A stretch of 64,000 nt of DNA from Agaricus subrufescens. Taxonomy: Eukaryota > Basidiomycota > Agaricomycetes > Agaricales > Agaricaceae. The DNA lies in assembly GCA_029945375.1 (NCBI GenBank), contig CM057064.1:496001-560000 (forward strand), read 5' to 3'. Shown in pieces: positions 1 to 10,674 of the stretch; the first letter of the stretch is position 1; each line of letters starts with the position of its first letter. The translations under genes and the position numbers were made by a program. A model generated the notes under the pieces. It did no database searches and was not told the origin of the DNA. It saw nothing but the letters and a program-made list of their open reading frames with translations.

Positions 1-1182
1 GGTGCGCCTAGGGACCCTTGGAGGCTCAGCAGGCACAGGAGCGGTCGGAGGAGTGACAGGGAGCAGTGCAGGAGGTTGTGGAGGTGTTCTAGGTGGAGAG
101 GGAGCGACAGGAGATGCAGGAGCGATCACAGGAGCTTCAGGAGCATTCTGAGGTGCTTTAGACTCTTCAGGAGGAATATCACTTGCAGGAGTCGAACTAG
201 GCGGCGGAGACGGTGCAGGGAGAGGCCAGATACCACCCCCTTCATCCTGGAGAGGTGGGAAGTCGAAATGCGATGAGGGGAGCGCTGGAGAGGGCTCTGA
301 AGCGATAGGAGTTTTGGGAGAGCTGGGAGGGCCAGCAAATGAAGGAATAGCATTGAGTTGAGCTCTAGAAGTGCCAGGGAAGTACCTTTCATCGAATTCA
401 GCCCTTTCAGAGATGATTGAACGCTTGGTGACTGGGTTATAGAACTTCCAGCCCTTGTAGCCAGTAGGATAGCCTATGAAAACGCATTTTTCATAGTGAG
501 GCTGAAGAGAATTGCGTTTATCTCGCTGTATATGCACATAGGCAGTGCACCCCCATACTCGGAGGTGGGAGACGTCGGGTTTTCGCTTATAGAACGCTTG
601 GAAGGGTGTAGAACCAGGGAGAGACAACGTAGGAAGCCTATTCCACACATGCACCATAGAAGAGATGCATTCACCCCAGAAACTCGGGGGCAATTTTGAC
701 TCAGAGAGCATTGCAGTGATCCTTTCACCCATAGTTCTGTTAGCCCTTTCAGCTAGACCGTTCTGCTGAGGCCTGTTGCGGGTAGAATGCCTTCTATCGA
801 TGCCACACTGCTCCATGAAGGCCAGGAAGGCTTTAGACATGTATTCACCACCTTTATCATCCTGTAGAGCGCGCATTTTCACTCCTAGTTGGTTTTCAGC
901 CCAAGATTTATAGATTTTGAACGCTTCAAAGGCCTCTGACTTGCTTTTCAGCAGATATACAGCCCAGAAACGCGTTGCATTGTCTATAAACGTGATCCAG
1001 TACTTGTAGCCTGAGTGGGAAGCAACTGGGAGCGGTCCGTGGAGGTCTGAGTGCACCAGCTCGAGTGGGGATCGATTGTGACTGGTAGAGGAGGGGAAAG
1101 GAAGTGAATGCATCTTGCCAGCAAGGCAGAGCTCACATATAGGGTCAGGGGACGCTTTAGAGTCAAATTTAAGGACTGTAAC
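1..1182 (-). CDS. Copia-U: partial Ty1/Copia polyprotein (integrase core and linker)
   Basis: Read on the minus strand from 1182, this encodes the end of the GAG-pre-integrase zinc region (PICELCLAGKMHSLPF), then the integrase core: first catalytic Asp in HSDLHGP, second in LQDDKGGEY, Glu in NGLAERANRT. A Pro/Ser-rich linker toward RT follows. Integrase inserts the cDNA into the host chromosome. By alignment to the copy at 29286-30482 I see no stop before the left edge, and two codons that are TGA there are CGA here. The conserved but non-catalytic FIDDATRF reads FIDNATRF. At 1182 the body is cut by the Copia-X LTR; the usual continuation is absent. Confident as Copia; whether it is functional cannot be judged from a fragment. 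Confidence 0.85.
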
Positions 1183-1499
1183 TGTTGTAACGAGAACATA
1201 GAGTTTGCAGTGGCGATCCTAACGATGCTAGTATCGAGCAGATCGGATAAGAAATGAGCTAGTATTAGCACAGTTAATCTGTGGACAAGTATAAGAAGCT
1301 ATACCAACAATACAAAGAGATTGCTCACCTGTGGACAAGTATAAGAAGCTAAAGACTTCTAAGTTGTCCACAGGCAAGTTCAACATGCGCTGACTAATCT
1401 ATCACGTGAGCGGAACCGTCCGCATTACTCTAAGTCGAGATATACACAAAACAAATTGTCCAGTCATTCTAATAGCTGAATGCTTGGGGCATTCTAATA
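1183..1499 (-). repeat. Copia-X LTR (3' LTR in minus orientation)
   Basis: 317 bp. On the minus strand it starts TATTAGAATGCCCC (normally TGTTAGAATG, so the terminal dinucleotide has decayed) and ends ...CAACA. It contains two copies of a 20-bp repeat, CTTCTTATACTTGTCCACAG. The adjoining 1500-1510 (CACCCCCTTGA) is the reverse complement of a polypurine tract, which marks this as a 3' LTR. It sits abruptly against Copia-U on its left, and I find no 5-bp target duplication shared with the partner LTR at 16526-16791. Confidence 0.85.
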
Positions 1500-1510
1500 C
1501 ACCCCCTTGA
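1500..1510 (-). promoter_or_regulatory. Copia polypurine tract
   Basis: Minus strand TCAAGGGGGTG lies directly against the LTR, where plus-strand DNA synthesis is primed. The same tract lies beside the Copia-Z LTR at 23104-23114. Confidence 0.7.
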
Positions 1511-1528
1511 TCCAAGCAGTCTAGTGTC

Positions 1529-2527
1529 TTTTTTTTTTTTTTTTTATAATCAATGGGGCCTGCCAGCCGGCCTTTATTCAAGTACGCTACTACATCGGTC
1601 GCAAATCCAAGCATATGTACAAGAAACGGAAGCCATAACATGTCTCCAAAACCGGGCCACTAGTTTGGTACATCAAGTCAGACTATACAATGGTGGTGGA
1701 AGAAACGTATCCTGCGCGATGTGGTCAAGCGCTCGAAGAGAAAAGAAAAAACAATCATATAAAATTGAAATAATAAGTGTCCTAACCTTCAAGGCGGGAT
1801 GGCACCTGAAACAGACCCTATCCGGTTTGAACTGACTTGGAGCGCCACATTGGCAGCAGTATTCATACACAAGACGATTGTCAATAGGAGAAAGAAAATG
1901 AATCAATGAATGAAAAAATAATGGGATGGCAGCGCGCCATTGCCCTGAAAGACCCAGCAAGAAGTCCTATTTGTTCGATGGGAACTGGTGCTTGAGCCAG
2001 TTGCAATTGAACCGGTGTTCCCAGAACGGACACAAAGTGTCCGTGCTGGAGTGCGTTGTCTTCTTCTTCTTGGCTGTGGAACAATTGACGCAGTGATGGA
2101 TGGCGGTGTCGACACGGGATGCGGCGCATGAGGAATTGTGGTTGTCCGCAGAATGTGGACCACCACAGTGAGCGCATCGTAAACCTTTAGCGTGGCATAC
2201 GTTGGAGTGGTGGCCCCACCGCTGGCAGTGAGTGCACAGGGCAGAACCGGGCTGAGGGGCAGCGCCCTGGATCTGACAATTGCGTCCTCCAATCAGGACC
2301 TGCTTACCGATAAAGTTCCTGGCATTGCTACCAGAAACAGCATCTGTGATGTCAATCCACATGACACAAGTGTCGGCATGGCGGGAAGTGCGCATGAAGC
2401 GCGGGGCATGAGCAATGTGGCGGGCGAGTTGCTGGCCGACAGGGGAGATGGCGAGAGCCGCCTGGAGGGCGGCGCGTTGAGAGGTGAGCCAAGTGCGGGA
2501 CTCAGTGGGGATAAGTGGAACATCAAT
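1529..2527 (-). mobile_element. B1: 3' half of an ORF1-only LINE-like element
   Basis: The minus-strand element ends in a poly(A) tail (T run 1529-1545), with GGCCCCATTGATTATA before it and an AATAAA signal at about 1571-1576. The 3' UTR spans about 1529-1966 and holds the conserved GTTATGG and GGATACGTTTC blocks also seen in B3. It is interrupted at 2527 by LINE A1 and resumes at 10568. Relative to B3 its 5' part ends at about 10674, at the giant palindrome. Confidence 0.85.
1967..2527 (-). pseudogene. B1 ORF1-like protein, C-terminal part
   Basis: This C-terminal part of a LINE ORF1-type nucleic-acid-binding protein is split by A1 and continues at 10568-10674. Visible motifs are the pre-knuckle segment (SCALPAMP region in another frame; HADTCVMWIDITDAVSG in this frame), the knuckle CTHCQRWGHHSNVC (CX2CX4HX4C), then CAHCGGPH, a third Cys/His cluster (CVNCSTAKKKK) and a terminal CPFWEHRFNCNWLKHQFP signature shared by families B-E. 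No RT or endonuclease is present. An apparent longer ORF to 2596 is chimeric with the A1 5' end. Confidence 0.8.
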
Positions 2528-2662
2528 CAGGGACCCCACCGCTTCTTGATCTGTAACCACCACCTTCCTGTTTAGGATATTGGTGTTGGCCGGCATTTAG
2601 TAGTGGTAATACACATTCTACAGGGATAACACTTGATATCTCACGACCCCCTGCGCTCTAGT

Positions 2663-5625
2663 ATGTCTGGGTTACGCAACCAGCCATACAACCAACCATC
2701 GCGACCGCCATCGCCATCGGGAAGTGTTCGTTCATTCGCTTCCCAAGCGTCCAAAAAATCCTCCTTCTATCAGAGGACTAAGGACCTTGTTTTGAAAGCA
2801 GCTGCTCCTAAGAAGAAGAGGAGTATGGCTAGAGAGTTGAAGGGAATGTTGGCACCTAGTGCCTTCAGAACTCTGGACCAAGGGGAAGTTGTACCGACTT
2901 CTCAAGAGTCACAAGACAGACCTGCTCCCAGGGATCCGTCATCGGATAAGGAGATTGAACCTCAGGAGGAGGTAGAGGAGAGTGAGAGCGAGGAAGAGAG
3001 TGATATTGAGGACGATCCGGAGATATTGGAGAGAATTGAGAAGGAGAGAATTGAGAAGTTGCACCGGGAGGAGGAGGAGGAAGCCCGGGCCACCAACCAG
3101 ACCTCCAGTGACTGGGGTATCCCTATGCCCACTGGAGACGAACTTAGGCATCCTGCCCTCGCTGCTCGTCACAGCAAGACACCACTTTCCTACAAGACTG
3201 TCACCCCAGGCAACGTCTTCTCCACCCCCAACTCTGCGCTTTTGAACCATGAGGCTCTAAAGGCCACGTCAGCCCCTCGCAGCCAATTGGAGAGCTTCGG
3301 CCTTCCGACACCCGACCCGGCCCTCCTTAGTCATCCGGCTTTGAAGGTAACTGGTGCTACTCCAGCCAATCCGCCCGACAGCCTTGCCACCTCAGCACCG
3401 CCGTCCGGCATAATCAGCCCGGCTCTTAGGACCCGGCAAATCACCCCCCCTTCTCGAGGTCCAATCCCGGACCTTGAGAAGATGCCTACAACGCCCAGAA
3501 TTGTCAAAACGACTGAGGTGCAGCTCCGGGCCCTTCAGGCTCAAGAGAAAGAGCAGGAATCTTCGCTTGACTGAGTCATTGGTGGTAACACTATAACTGC
3601 CACCCAATTCTTTGAAAACATCGAGGCTGCCAAACGGCGCGTTGATGAAATTTCAGAAATGGAGGAAAGACCATCCTCACCTGCATTTATTGGAGACAAC
3701 GGAAGGAAGATTCACTTCTACCCGGACGAACTCGCCAAGCTTGAGAAAAGGTTGTTTAATGTCTTTGGACCCCTTATCAAAATGGCTCCCAACAACTGCT
3801 CCAACCCTAGTGTTGTAACGGAACTTCTATGCAATGCCTTTGGAGCAATCCTTGGCACAGATTGGGCCCACATTAAGGTACCAGGAAAAGGTTTGCTCAA
3901 CCATCGGCTGAGCAAATATATTCACGAAATGGATGATGAAACAAGGAAAGCGTTTCTTCCCATGCATACTACCCCAGTCCAGCCACTCCCCGCTCAGCAA
4001 GTCCGGGCCCCGGCTCCAAATACTGCTGCCCCAATGGAAATTGATTCTGCACCGGCACCATCCCCAGCTTGCATCCCTGCCGCTGCCAAAGGTAAGGGCA
4101 AGGCACCCCCTCCCCCACCCACCCCATCCCAGCCCCCCCCAGCTCCCAAACCTATAACTATCGCGGCCTTACCAAAGGCCAATAAGTTCACTCAGATCGC
4201 TGCAAAGAAAGCAGCCCCAAAAGGTAAGACCCAGCCCTCTGCTGGACCCTCCAAACCTTGCAAGCTCTACATCCAATTGGAAGAGCCGCTTCAAGGACAG
4301 GCTGTCCCCCCTCCTATCCCCCTCCACTCCAAACCTGCCGCTATCACTGCCCACAAGCAAAACACTGCTCAGCGGATTGCGAACCAGTCACATGCCCCCC
4401 CCCCCCAAACCAACCTCTTACGCTTTGGCCCTCAAAAAGCCAACCGTCACTGCCCCTAATGTTGCCCCAAACATGCCCTCCCAGGCTATTCAGTGGGCTG
4501 TTGAACTCAAGAAATCATTCCCGGAAATGAGTGTCCAGGAAGCGATGGCAATCTGTGCTCCGTTGGTGTATACACCGATGAACTCCATGGCTTTGGCCGG
4601 ATCATCTGAGTCAGTGTCTAAAGGATGCAAACCGACTCTGGCCCAACAGGCTGCTCAAGGCATTTCGGGTGGACTCAACAGGAAGTCCGCCCAATTTGGC
4701 TTCACCCATATCGTTCAGCCAGAATGATTTAAAGATATGGGACTTATCGTTGATAAGATGAATAGGTATCTGATTTCCATCTCTTCTCAACTCCGCGTCC
4801 AAAATGGTTGTCCATTTCTATCTCAACCTTGTTCCTTCCAAGCAGGGTTTCACTAACATCAAGGAGGCCCTTTACAAGGCCCTTGGCCAAGACCTCACCC
4901 CCAAGGTGCCAGACCCACAGGCCCCTCAATCCGTCGCCCATCTCATCATGACGGGCTTCGATTACTGGACCAACGTGCACAACAGGAGACCGGAGGACAT
5001 ACTAACCGGTGCACAGGTTCTTGAAGGCATGAAGTTGGTGACGCAGTTCAACAACCTTGAGGCCAAAGCCCCACCCGCCGTCGTCAAATGCAAGGGCTCA
5101 AACGACAAGGCAGTCGTATTTTTAGATGTCTGGGACTCCAAATCGGGCATCATGACCAAGCACCTCGTCAATAAGGTATATCACATACGAGGCCGTCTTA
5201 TTAAACTAGCGTATGCTCGCCAGCATGAGTTCGTCCCACAGTGTCAAAACTGCTGGCGATGGAACCACGGTACGTCTCGATGCCACATTAACCATAAGAA
5301 ATGCGCCAGGTGTTACCAACCCCATGACACCAAAAACCACAACATCTTTGCCCCTTGCTGCAGAGAACTTAGGAAGAAACCGGAATGGACAGGTATGTGT
5401 ACCCATGTTCCCAAATGTATCAATTGCGGTGGAGCCCACCCCGCCAATCACTCTAACTGTGTCTATAAACAGCACCAAAACAACGAATCCTGGCATGCCC
5501 AACGCCGGATTGCTGACAATAACAAGGAGAATGCTAAGCGCAACAGGCACAAGGCTAACATTTCACAGGCTATGAGGGTTCCGCCCTCACAGATCATTGA
5601 AGTCCCCTCCTCGTCCGCTGAATGA
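2663..5625 (+). pseudogene. A1 ORF1 (gag-like RNA-binding protein), broken
   Basis: This is the ORF1 protein of a fungal LINE, expected to coat element RNA. The ATG at 2663 (MSG) is chosen because A2 and F share it; a frame-matched TTG lies 30 nt upstream. Order: basic N-terminus; acidic/charged probable coiled coil (EEVEESESEEES, about residues 100-150); a conserved helical block (KIHFYPDELAKLEKRLFNVF); a long Pro/Ala linker; a globular VVFLDVWDSKSG domain; three zinc motifs (CQNCWRWNHGTSRC, CARCYQPHDTKNH, CINCGGAHPANHSNC). Breaks: TGA 3572 (CGA in A3), a frameshift at a C-run near 4400, TGA 4725, and a ~17-nt deletion with frameshift near 4807. It overlaps the ORF2 start. Confidence 0.9.
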
Positions 5626-8600
5626 ATAGCAATGACCACTTTCATTTAAGCAGAAATTGAAAACCCACAACACACTCGTTAAGTAATCTTACTATTATTT
5701 CTTTTAATGCACGTAAGAGTTGGGAAACCACCTCTACGGTGCTTGACAAGTGGGCTGGGTATGTGGACATTATCATGTTCCAGGAACCCGGGTGGAAAGG
5801 TGTGCATAGGCAGCCCTCCACTAAAAACAAGAGTGGGGATATGGCCTTTGGCCCCCCTATTCATCCATCTTGGACGCCTATTACAGAAGCGTTTGACAAT
5901 ACTAATGAGTCGAGACCTGAGCAAAGGGTCTTGACCTATATCAATAAAAGACTTGACATTTTCAGACCACAACTACGTTCTGACGTCATCAAACACCGTG
6001 ACGTTTCCCTTGTCACACTCCACCTAGACCGACCTTGAAATGGCATCCCCCACAAGTTCAATCTCCTCAATGTGTACAATGATGGCCAATCACACGCCGC
6101 GGTGCACCAACTAGCAGCAGTAAGTGATAACTTTCCCAAAGTATCAATTTGTGCCGGGGATTTTAATATCCAAGACTGGGAATGGGACGATGGAGCGGCA
6201 TCACAAGTACGGCCCTCCTCCCCATACATGCGCCTCAAAGATTTATGCACTAATCTTGAGATTCAATACGTGTTTCCCTCTAATGGAGGGGAGCTGACTC
6301 GAATCCTGGATGACCCCAACTCAAGGGCATCCGTTATCGATCTGGTGTTTGCTTCGGCGGACATCATTAATTCACAGGGATTTTACTATGAAATCAAGAC
6401 TAATGAAGCAGAATGGTGGGGTTCAGATCACCGACCCCTTCAAATTGAGGTACCCATCTTAGGAGAAGAACCGGAGCTTAGGGGAAAATTCAAGATAGAG
6501 GCTTTTTCAGAGGAGGAGAAGGACTATGTCAACATGATCGCCATGGAGTTGGGAAATCTAGGGCGGAAGGACACACCGGGATCTGTTGATGAGCTGATAG
6601 CAGTGATGGAGCAGACAGAGGTGACACTGGAGAGTGCATGGCTGAAATTTGCGGAGGAAAGAAAGCTGAGTAGACATGGGAAAAAGTGGTGGAACTCGGA
6701 ATGCAAGGAGGCCTACCAGAGGATGATGAAAAATGGAGGGTCTCACAACCACATCGAACGGGGCAACCTCAAACGCACCATTCAAAAAGCTGAACGTGAA
6801 CACTTCGATAAGAAAATTGAAGAAATGGCGACGGACAACAAATGCCCTTGGGACCTCATGCCCTGGGTCTGCGAACGCAAACTACCAGCTGTGGAAGCCA
6901 TCCTAGACAATCAAGGACAATCGTGTAACTCCCCCAAAAAGTTATTCGACACTCTACATTCCACTTACAACTCTGCCAACAATTGCTCTATCAACCTGGA
7001 GAAATTTACGGTGAATGTAGACAAGCTACCGGAAAGAGAATGGCCCCAGTTCTCCATCCAGGAATTCCACGACAGTCTCAAAGGGTGCGCTAAAAATACG
7101 GCCCCGGGCCTGGATCATGTCTCATGGAGGATATGGAAACTGCTCACCTGCAGTGAAGCTGTGTGCAAGCATGTTGTCAAGATCGCTAATGCCTGTATCG
7201 ACTTAGGACATTGGCCCAAGCATTTCAAAGCCTCGACCTTGGTCATCATTCCGAAACCGGGCAAACCCTCATACGACAAGGCCAAATCATTCTGGCCCAT
7301 CGTCCTACTCAACACAATGGGGAAACTCATTGAGAAAATGATAGCGCGACGACTCCAATTCGAAGGGGTTGAAAGCGGAGCCATACACCCATGCCAAACT
7401 GGAGGTATCATCCAAAGGTCGGTAGAAGATGCAGCCACGGCCCTTACTCACCATGTACAGGCCGGGTGGTCCAATAAAAAGGTAACATCGGTTATTGCAT
7501 TCGATGTTGCCCAATTTTTCCCTTCTCTTAATCACATCGCTCTTTCTAAAATTATTGAACATTTTGGTTTTGCGAACAAAGTTGTTTCTTTCTTTTCTAA
7601 TTATCTTGTTGAACAAAAAACACAATATTCCATTAATGGTCTAACCTCTCCTTTCTTCAATTCTGATGTAGGTGTAGGACAAGGTAGTGCACTTTCTCCA
7701 ATTCTTTCTGCATTGTATTTAGCTCCCGTTTTCCATCTTTTGGACTTATGGTTATCGGACAAGGATTCTCATATTCATTTCCCTTTAACTGCTTTTCTTT
7801 CTTTTGTTGACGACAGACTACTTGTTGCAACTGGGGATTGTAGATCGGACATTCTGGACTCTCTAAAAGAGGCGTATGCCCAAATCACTTCCATACTCAC
7901 TGACTTTGGTCTGATTATGGAACACTCAAAGACGGAACTCTTCAACTTTGCAGACTCTGCCTGCAATTATCACTCGGCCAACCCACCCCTCCCTCTCAGG
8001 TTCGCCCCCTTTACTTCGACCAACCCCCTTACCCCCAAGACAATTTGGAGGTACCTCAGAATAATGTTTGACTGCAATCTCACCTTCAAAGATCACGTCA
8101 AATTCTACGCCACAAAATCTATTTTGGCAGTTCACTGCATGAAATCCCTTGGCAACTCAGTGCGGGGACTTACCGTCAAGCAAAAACGGACGTTATACAT
8201 ATCGTGCGTCCAACCAATAGCGACCTTTGGACTTTGCTGTTGGTACATTCCGGGTACCCGATGTTTTAGGACCAACGTCAAAATGGTCGAACTTACCCAT
8301 TCCCAAGGAGCTCGCTGGATCACAGGCGCATTCCAAACCACTCCCATAGGTGGGATGAGTGCCGTGGCTGGCCTCATGCCCATCTCCATTACCCTCAAAA
8401 AGCTGTATGAGCGCTCCACAATTCACCTCAACATGCTACATCCCAACCATCCCATTCTTACACTAATAGAGCGGCGGAAAGCCAAGGGCTCGACCCTACA
8501 CCACAACTCCTTGGAATTCAAAACTGAGGCAATCCGACAGAAGATGAAGTCTCCCCTCGACTCCATCATCAATGTTCCTTGCAAGGAGATCTTCCACCCC

Positions 8601-10463
8601 CTCTCCGAGCACATCAAACCAGGCCATCAACTTATCGACCAATATCCGGACCGCATCAAGTTCATCCAACCCCCCGCGGACAAGGATGACTCCTTCCTCT
8701 ACCACCTCCGATATTCACGGGGCGAATATTCACAACACCAGCGACCTCCACGTCATCACAGCCGGTGTTATTAACCCAATCAATCCCTCCTACCCCTTGG
8801 AGAATCAGAGTCACTCCCACATCACTTTGTCCACAGTCTTCAACGACAAAACAATATCGTCCAAAACCCGTGCCGCTGGTTGCAGAGTCATGAAGGAAAC
8901 TTTAGTAGGATGGTCTGCATTTCTCGGCCTCCTCAAAGCATATCGCAAGCTGGAGAAGGGACTCGATGTCAAACAAGTCATTCTCTACACCACCTCGCCA
9001 TCCATTGTCCGCGAACTTATGGCTGTTTCATCCAAGCCTTTTGGTAGTCAATTGTCGATTGCCGTCTCGCTCATGTTCAAAGCTCTTGTAACCAAATTCC
9101 CATTAGTGGATATTTGTGTGAAGGGCTTCCGAGAGAGTTGGGCAACTGACCACCAGATAGCAATGTCGGCCTTCAGCCGGCGGCTTTCCAGGCTTATTGG
9201 AATGCTAGAAAAGAGTGGACCTTCACTTGGGCAGGGATTCAGTTTCCTCAATCCGCGTCATACAAATGGGCCAGAAGCGAAACCACCAAATCTGCAATCG
9301 CACTATGGCATCAGGGGTTCGATGACCCAACGAACCGGTCTTGCTTCAAGGGACAAGGCTGGTACAACACAAAATCCTGTAGAGTTGAATCTGAGAGGTT
9401 GAAGCATAGCGCTTCGTATCTGGATCACTTTTGGGTGTCAAGCAGGGAATTGAGAGTGGGGCTAGCCACCTCCCCCTTTGCTCTGCATGATGAATTTCAC
9501 GACGGCAGTTTCGGGACTGGGATGTTGAGGCCGGACACCTCCTACTCAGACTATCAACTCCGTCCGGGGAAGAAAAAGTCTAGCCAGTTAAAACAGGGCG
9601 GTGCCGCTGGCTTAGACAATTCGGATCGGTTAAAACAGGGCGGTGCCGCTGATCACGAAAATAATTGTAAGTTCACGGTTGACAAACCAACTCACCTCAA
9701 CCTAGGCTTATGGCTCCGCAACTATGACGGGGTCTCTGCCGCTCATAACTCTCCTTTGTGCGCTCATCTTGTGTGCACAATCACCAACCATGCCCCCATT
9801 GGTTCCTATTGCGCTCGATTCTTTCTGAATGAACCATTCAAGACGTGTCCCTGTTCCCCCAATGCACTGGAGATGCATCAGCATATTCTCAACGTCTGTC
9901 CCCTATTCGTCAGAAGGGCAGAACATTATTCTATCGGCGGGATCGAGTCAATCAAAGGCCTCATCTTATTCCTGACTGATAATCCCAAAGCATTCACATT
10001 CGAAGACGACTCTGATCTTCCGCGAGTGCCTCGAGTATGCGAACCCGACTGGCCTGCGTATTACAAGCAGGTTTACCAGCAACAGAAAGACGAGAACAAA
10101 GAGAGGAGGAAGCGCAAGCGTCCTCTTCTAACGGGGCCAATCTTTTATCATGAGACGATTATGAGCCAGTTTGAAACTGTGTTCGGGGCCGATGAATGGA
10201 GAGAGGTGTTTGTGAACTCAGTAATGGAGATGAAGCCGTGGACTCGGCAGAATGTTTTCAAAAGGTGCAAGGAGTTTCTTTTCTTTGTGCTTGTACTTCA
10301 GCATTTCCTTTTCTTGCAGTCTGGTATTATTGTACTTGTATTCGGATCGCTCTATGCTTGTTTGTTTGTTTTTTCTCTCTCTCACATAGCATTGACCAAG
10401 TCCGCTGGATACGTTTCTTTTGCTCATTTGTTGTTCGTTTTTCAATGTAATGTCTCAAGCTGA
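5622..10463 (+). pseudogene. A1 ORF2: APE endonuclease, reverse transcriptase, C-terminal zinc motif
   Basis: ORF2 nicks target DNA and reverse-transcribes element RNA in place. The start is the ATG of ATGA (5622-5625), overlapping the ORF1 stop. Endonuclease motifs: FNARKS, FQEPGW, AGDFNIQDWEWD (~residue 177), SRASVIDLVFAS, WGSDHRPL (~267). RT motifs: IPKPGKPSYDKAKSF, FDVAQFFPSLNH (~627), GVGQGSALSPIL, then FVDD as the catalytic box (~727; YADD or FADD is commoner). The C-terminal zinc-type motif CPCS...HILNVC lies near residue 1410. Between them is a region placed like RNase H but without obvious catalytic residues. Breaks: TGA 5658, TGA 6036, +1 near 8707 and a compensating deletion near 9153. 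From ~6072 to 8706 it is open. Confidence 0.92.
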
Positions 10464-10567
10464 CAGAGGTAGTGTACAGGTGATGTAAAGTACGGGGAAC
10501 GCGTTATGGCACCCTTAAGGTCGATTTTGAAATAAATCCCATTGATTAAAAAAAAAAAAAAAAAAAA

Positions 10568-10674
10568 AGTGGAACATCAATTATCTTGAGATAAGAAATC
10601 AATGTGATGGGGGCAGTGGTGATTGGGATAATCCCAGGGACAGTGATGAGACGGTGAACGTGTTTGAGACACTA
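10568..10674 (-). pseudogene. B1 ORF1-like fragment, continuation beyond A1
   Basis: Minus strand sequence matches B3 59515-59615 (region around the VPLIPAKS and TSISYLKIIDVP segment of ORF1). It directly abuts the right target duplication of A1, so it was contiguous with 2527 before A1 arrived. It stops at the terminal inverted repeat of the giant palindrome. Confidence 0.75.

Larger units (their letters stand above)
2528..10567 (+). mobile_element. A1: full-length LINE (non-LTR retrotransposon)
   Basis: 8.04 kb insertion in B1. The 14-bp target duplication AGTGGAACATCAAT lies at 2514-2527 and 10568-10581, its first A merging with the tail. The 5' head GCTTCTTGATCTGTAACCAC begins at 2541, preceded by 8-9 extra bases after the duplication, a common LINE 5' junction feature. 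The order is 5' UTR, ORF1, ORF2, 3' UTR (10464-10548) with GCGTTATGGCACCC, AATAAA, ATTGATTA, then poly(A) to 10567. Both ORFs are broken, so this copy is not autonomous. Confidence 0.95.

Noticed and set aside
1183..1499. Repeated 20-mers in LTRs as a CRISPR array
   Set aside because: There are only two repeats per LTR, they recur in every LTR copy, and the setting is eukaryotic.
1967..2596. Continuous 209-codon ORF taken as one gene
   Set aside because: Positions above 2527 belong to the inserted A1 element; the ORF is a chance fusion at the junction.
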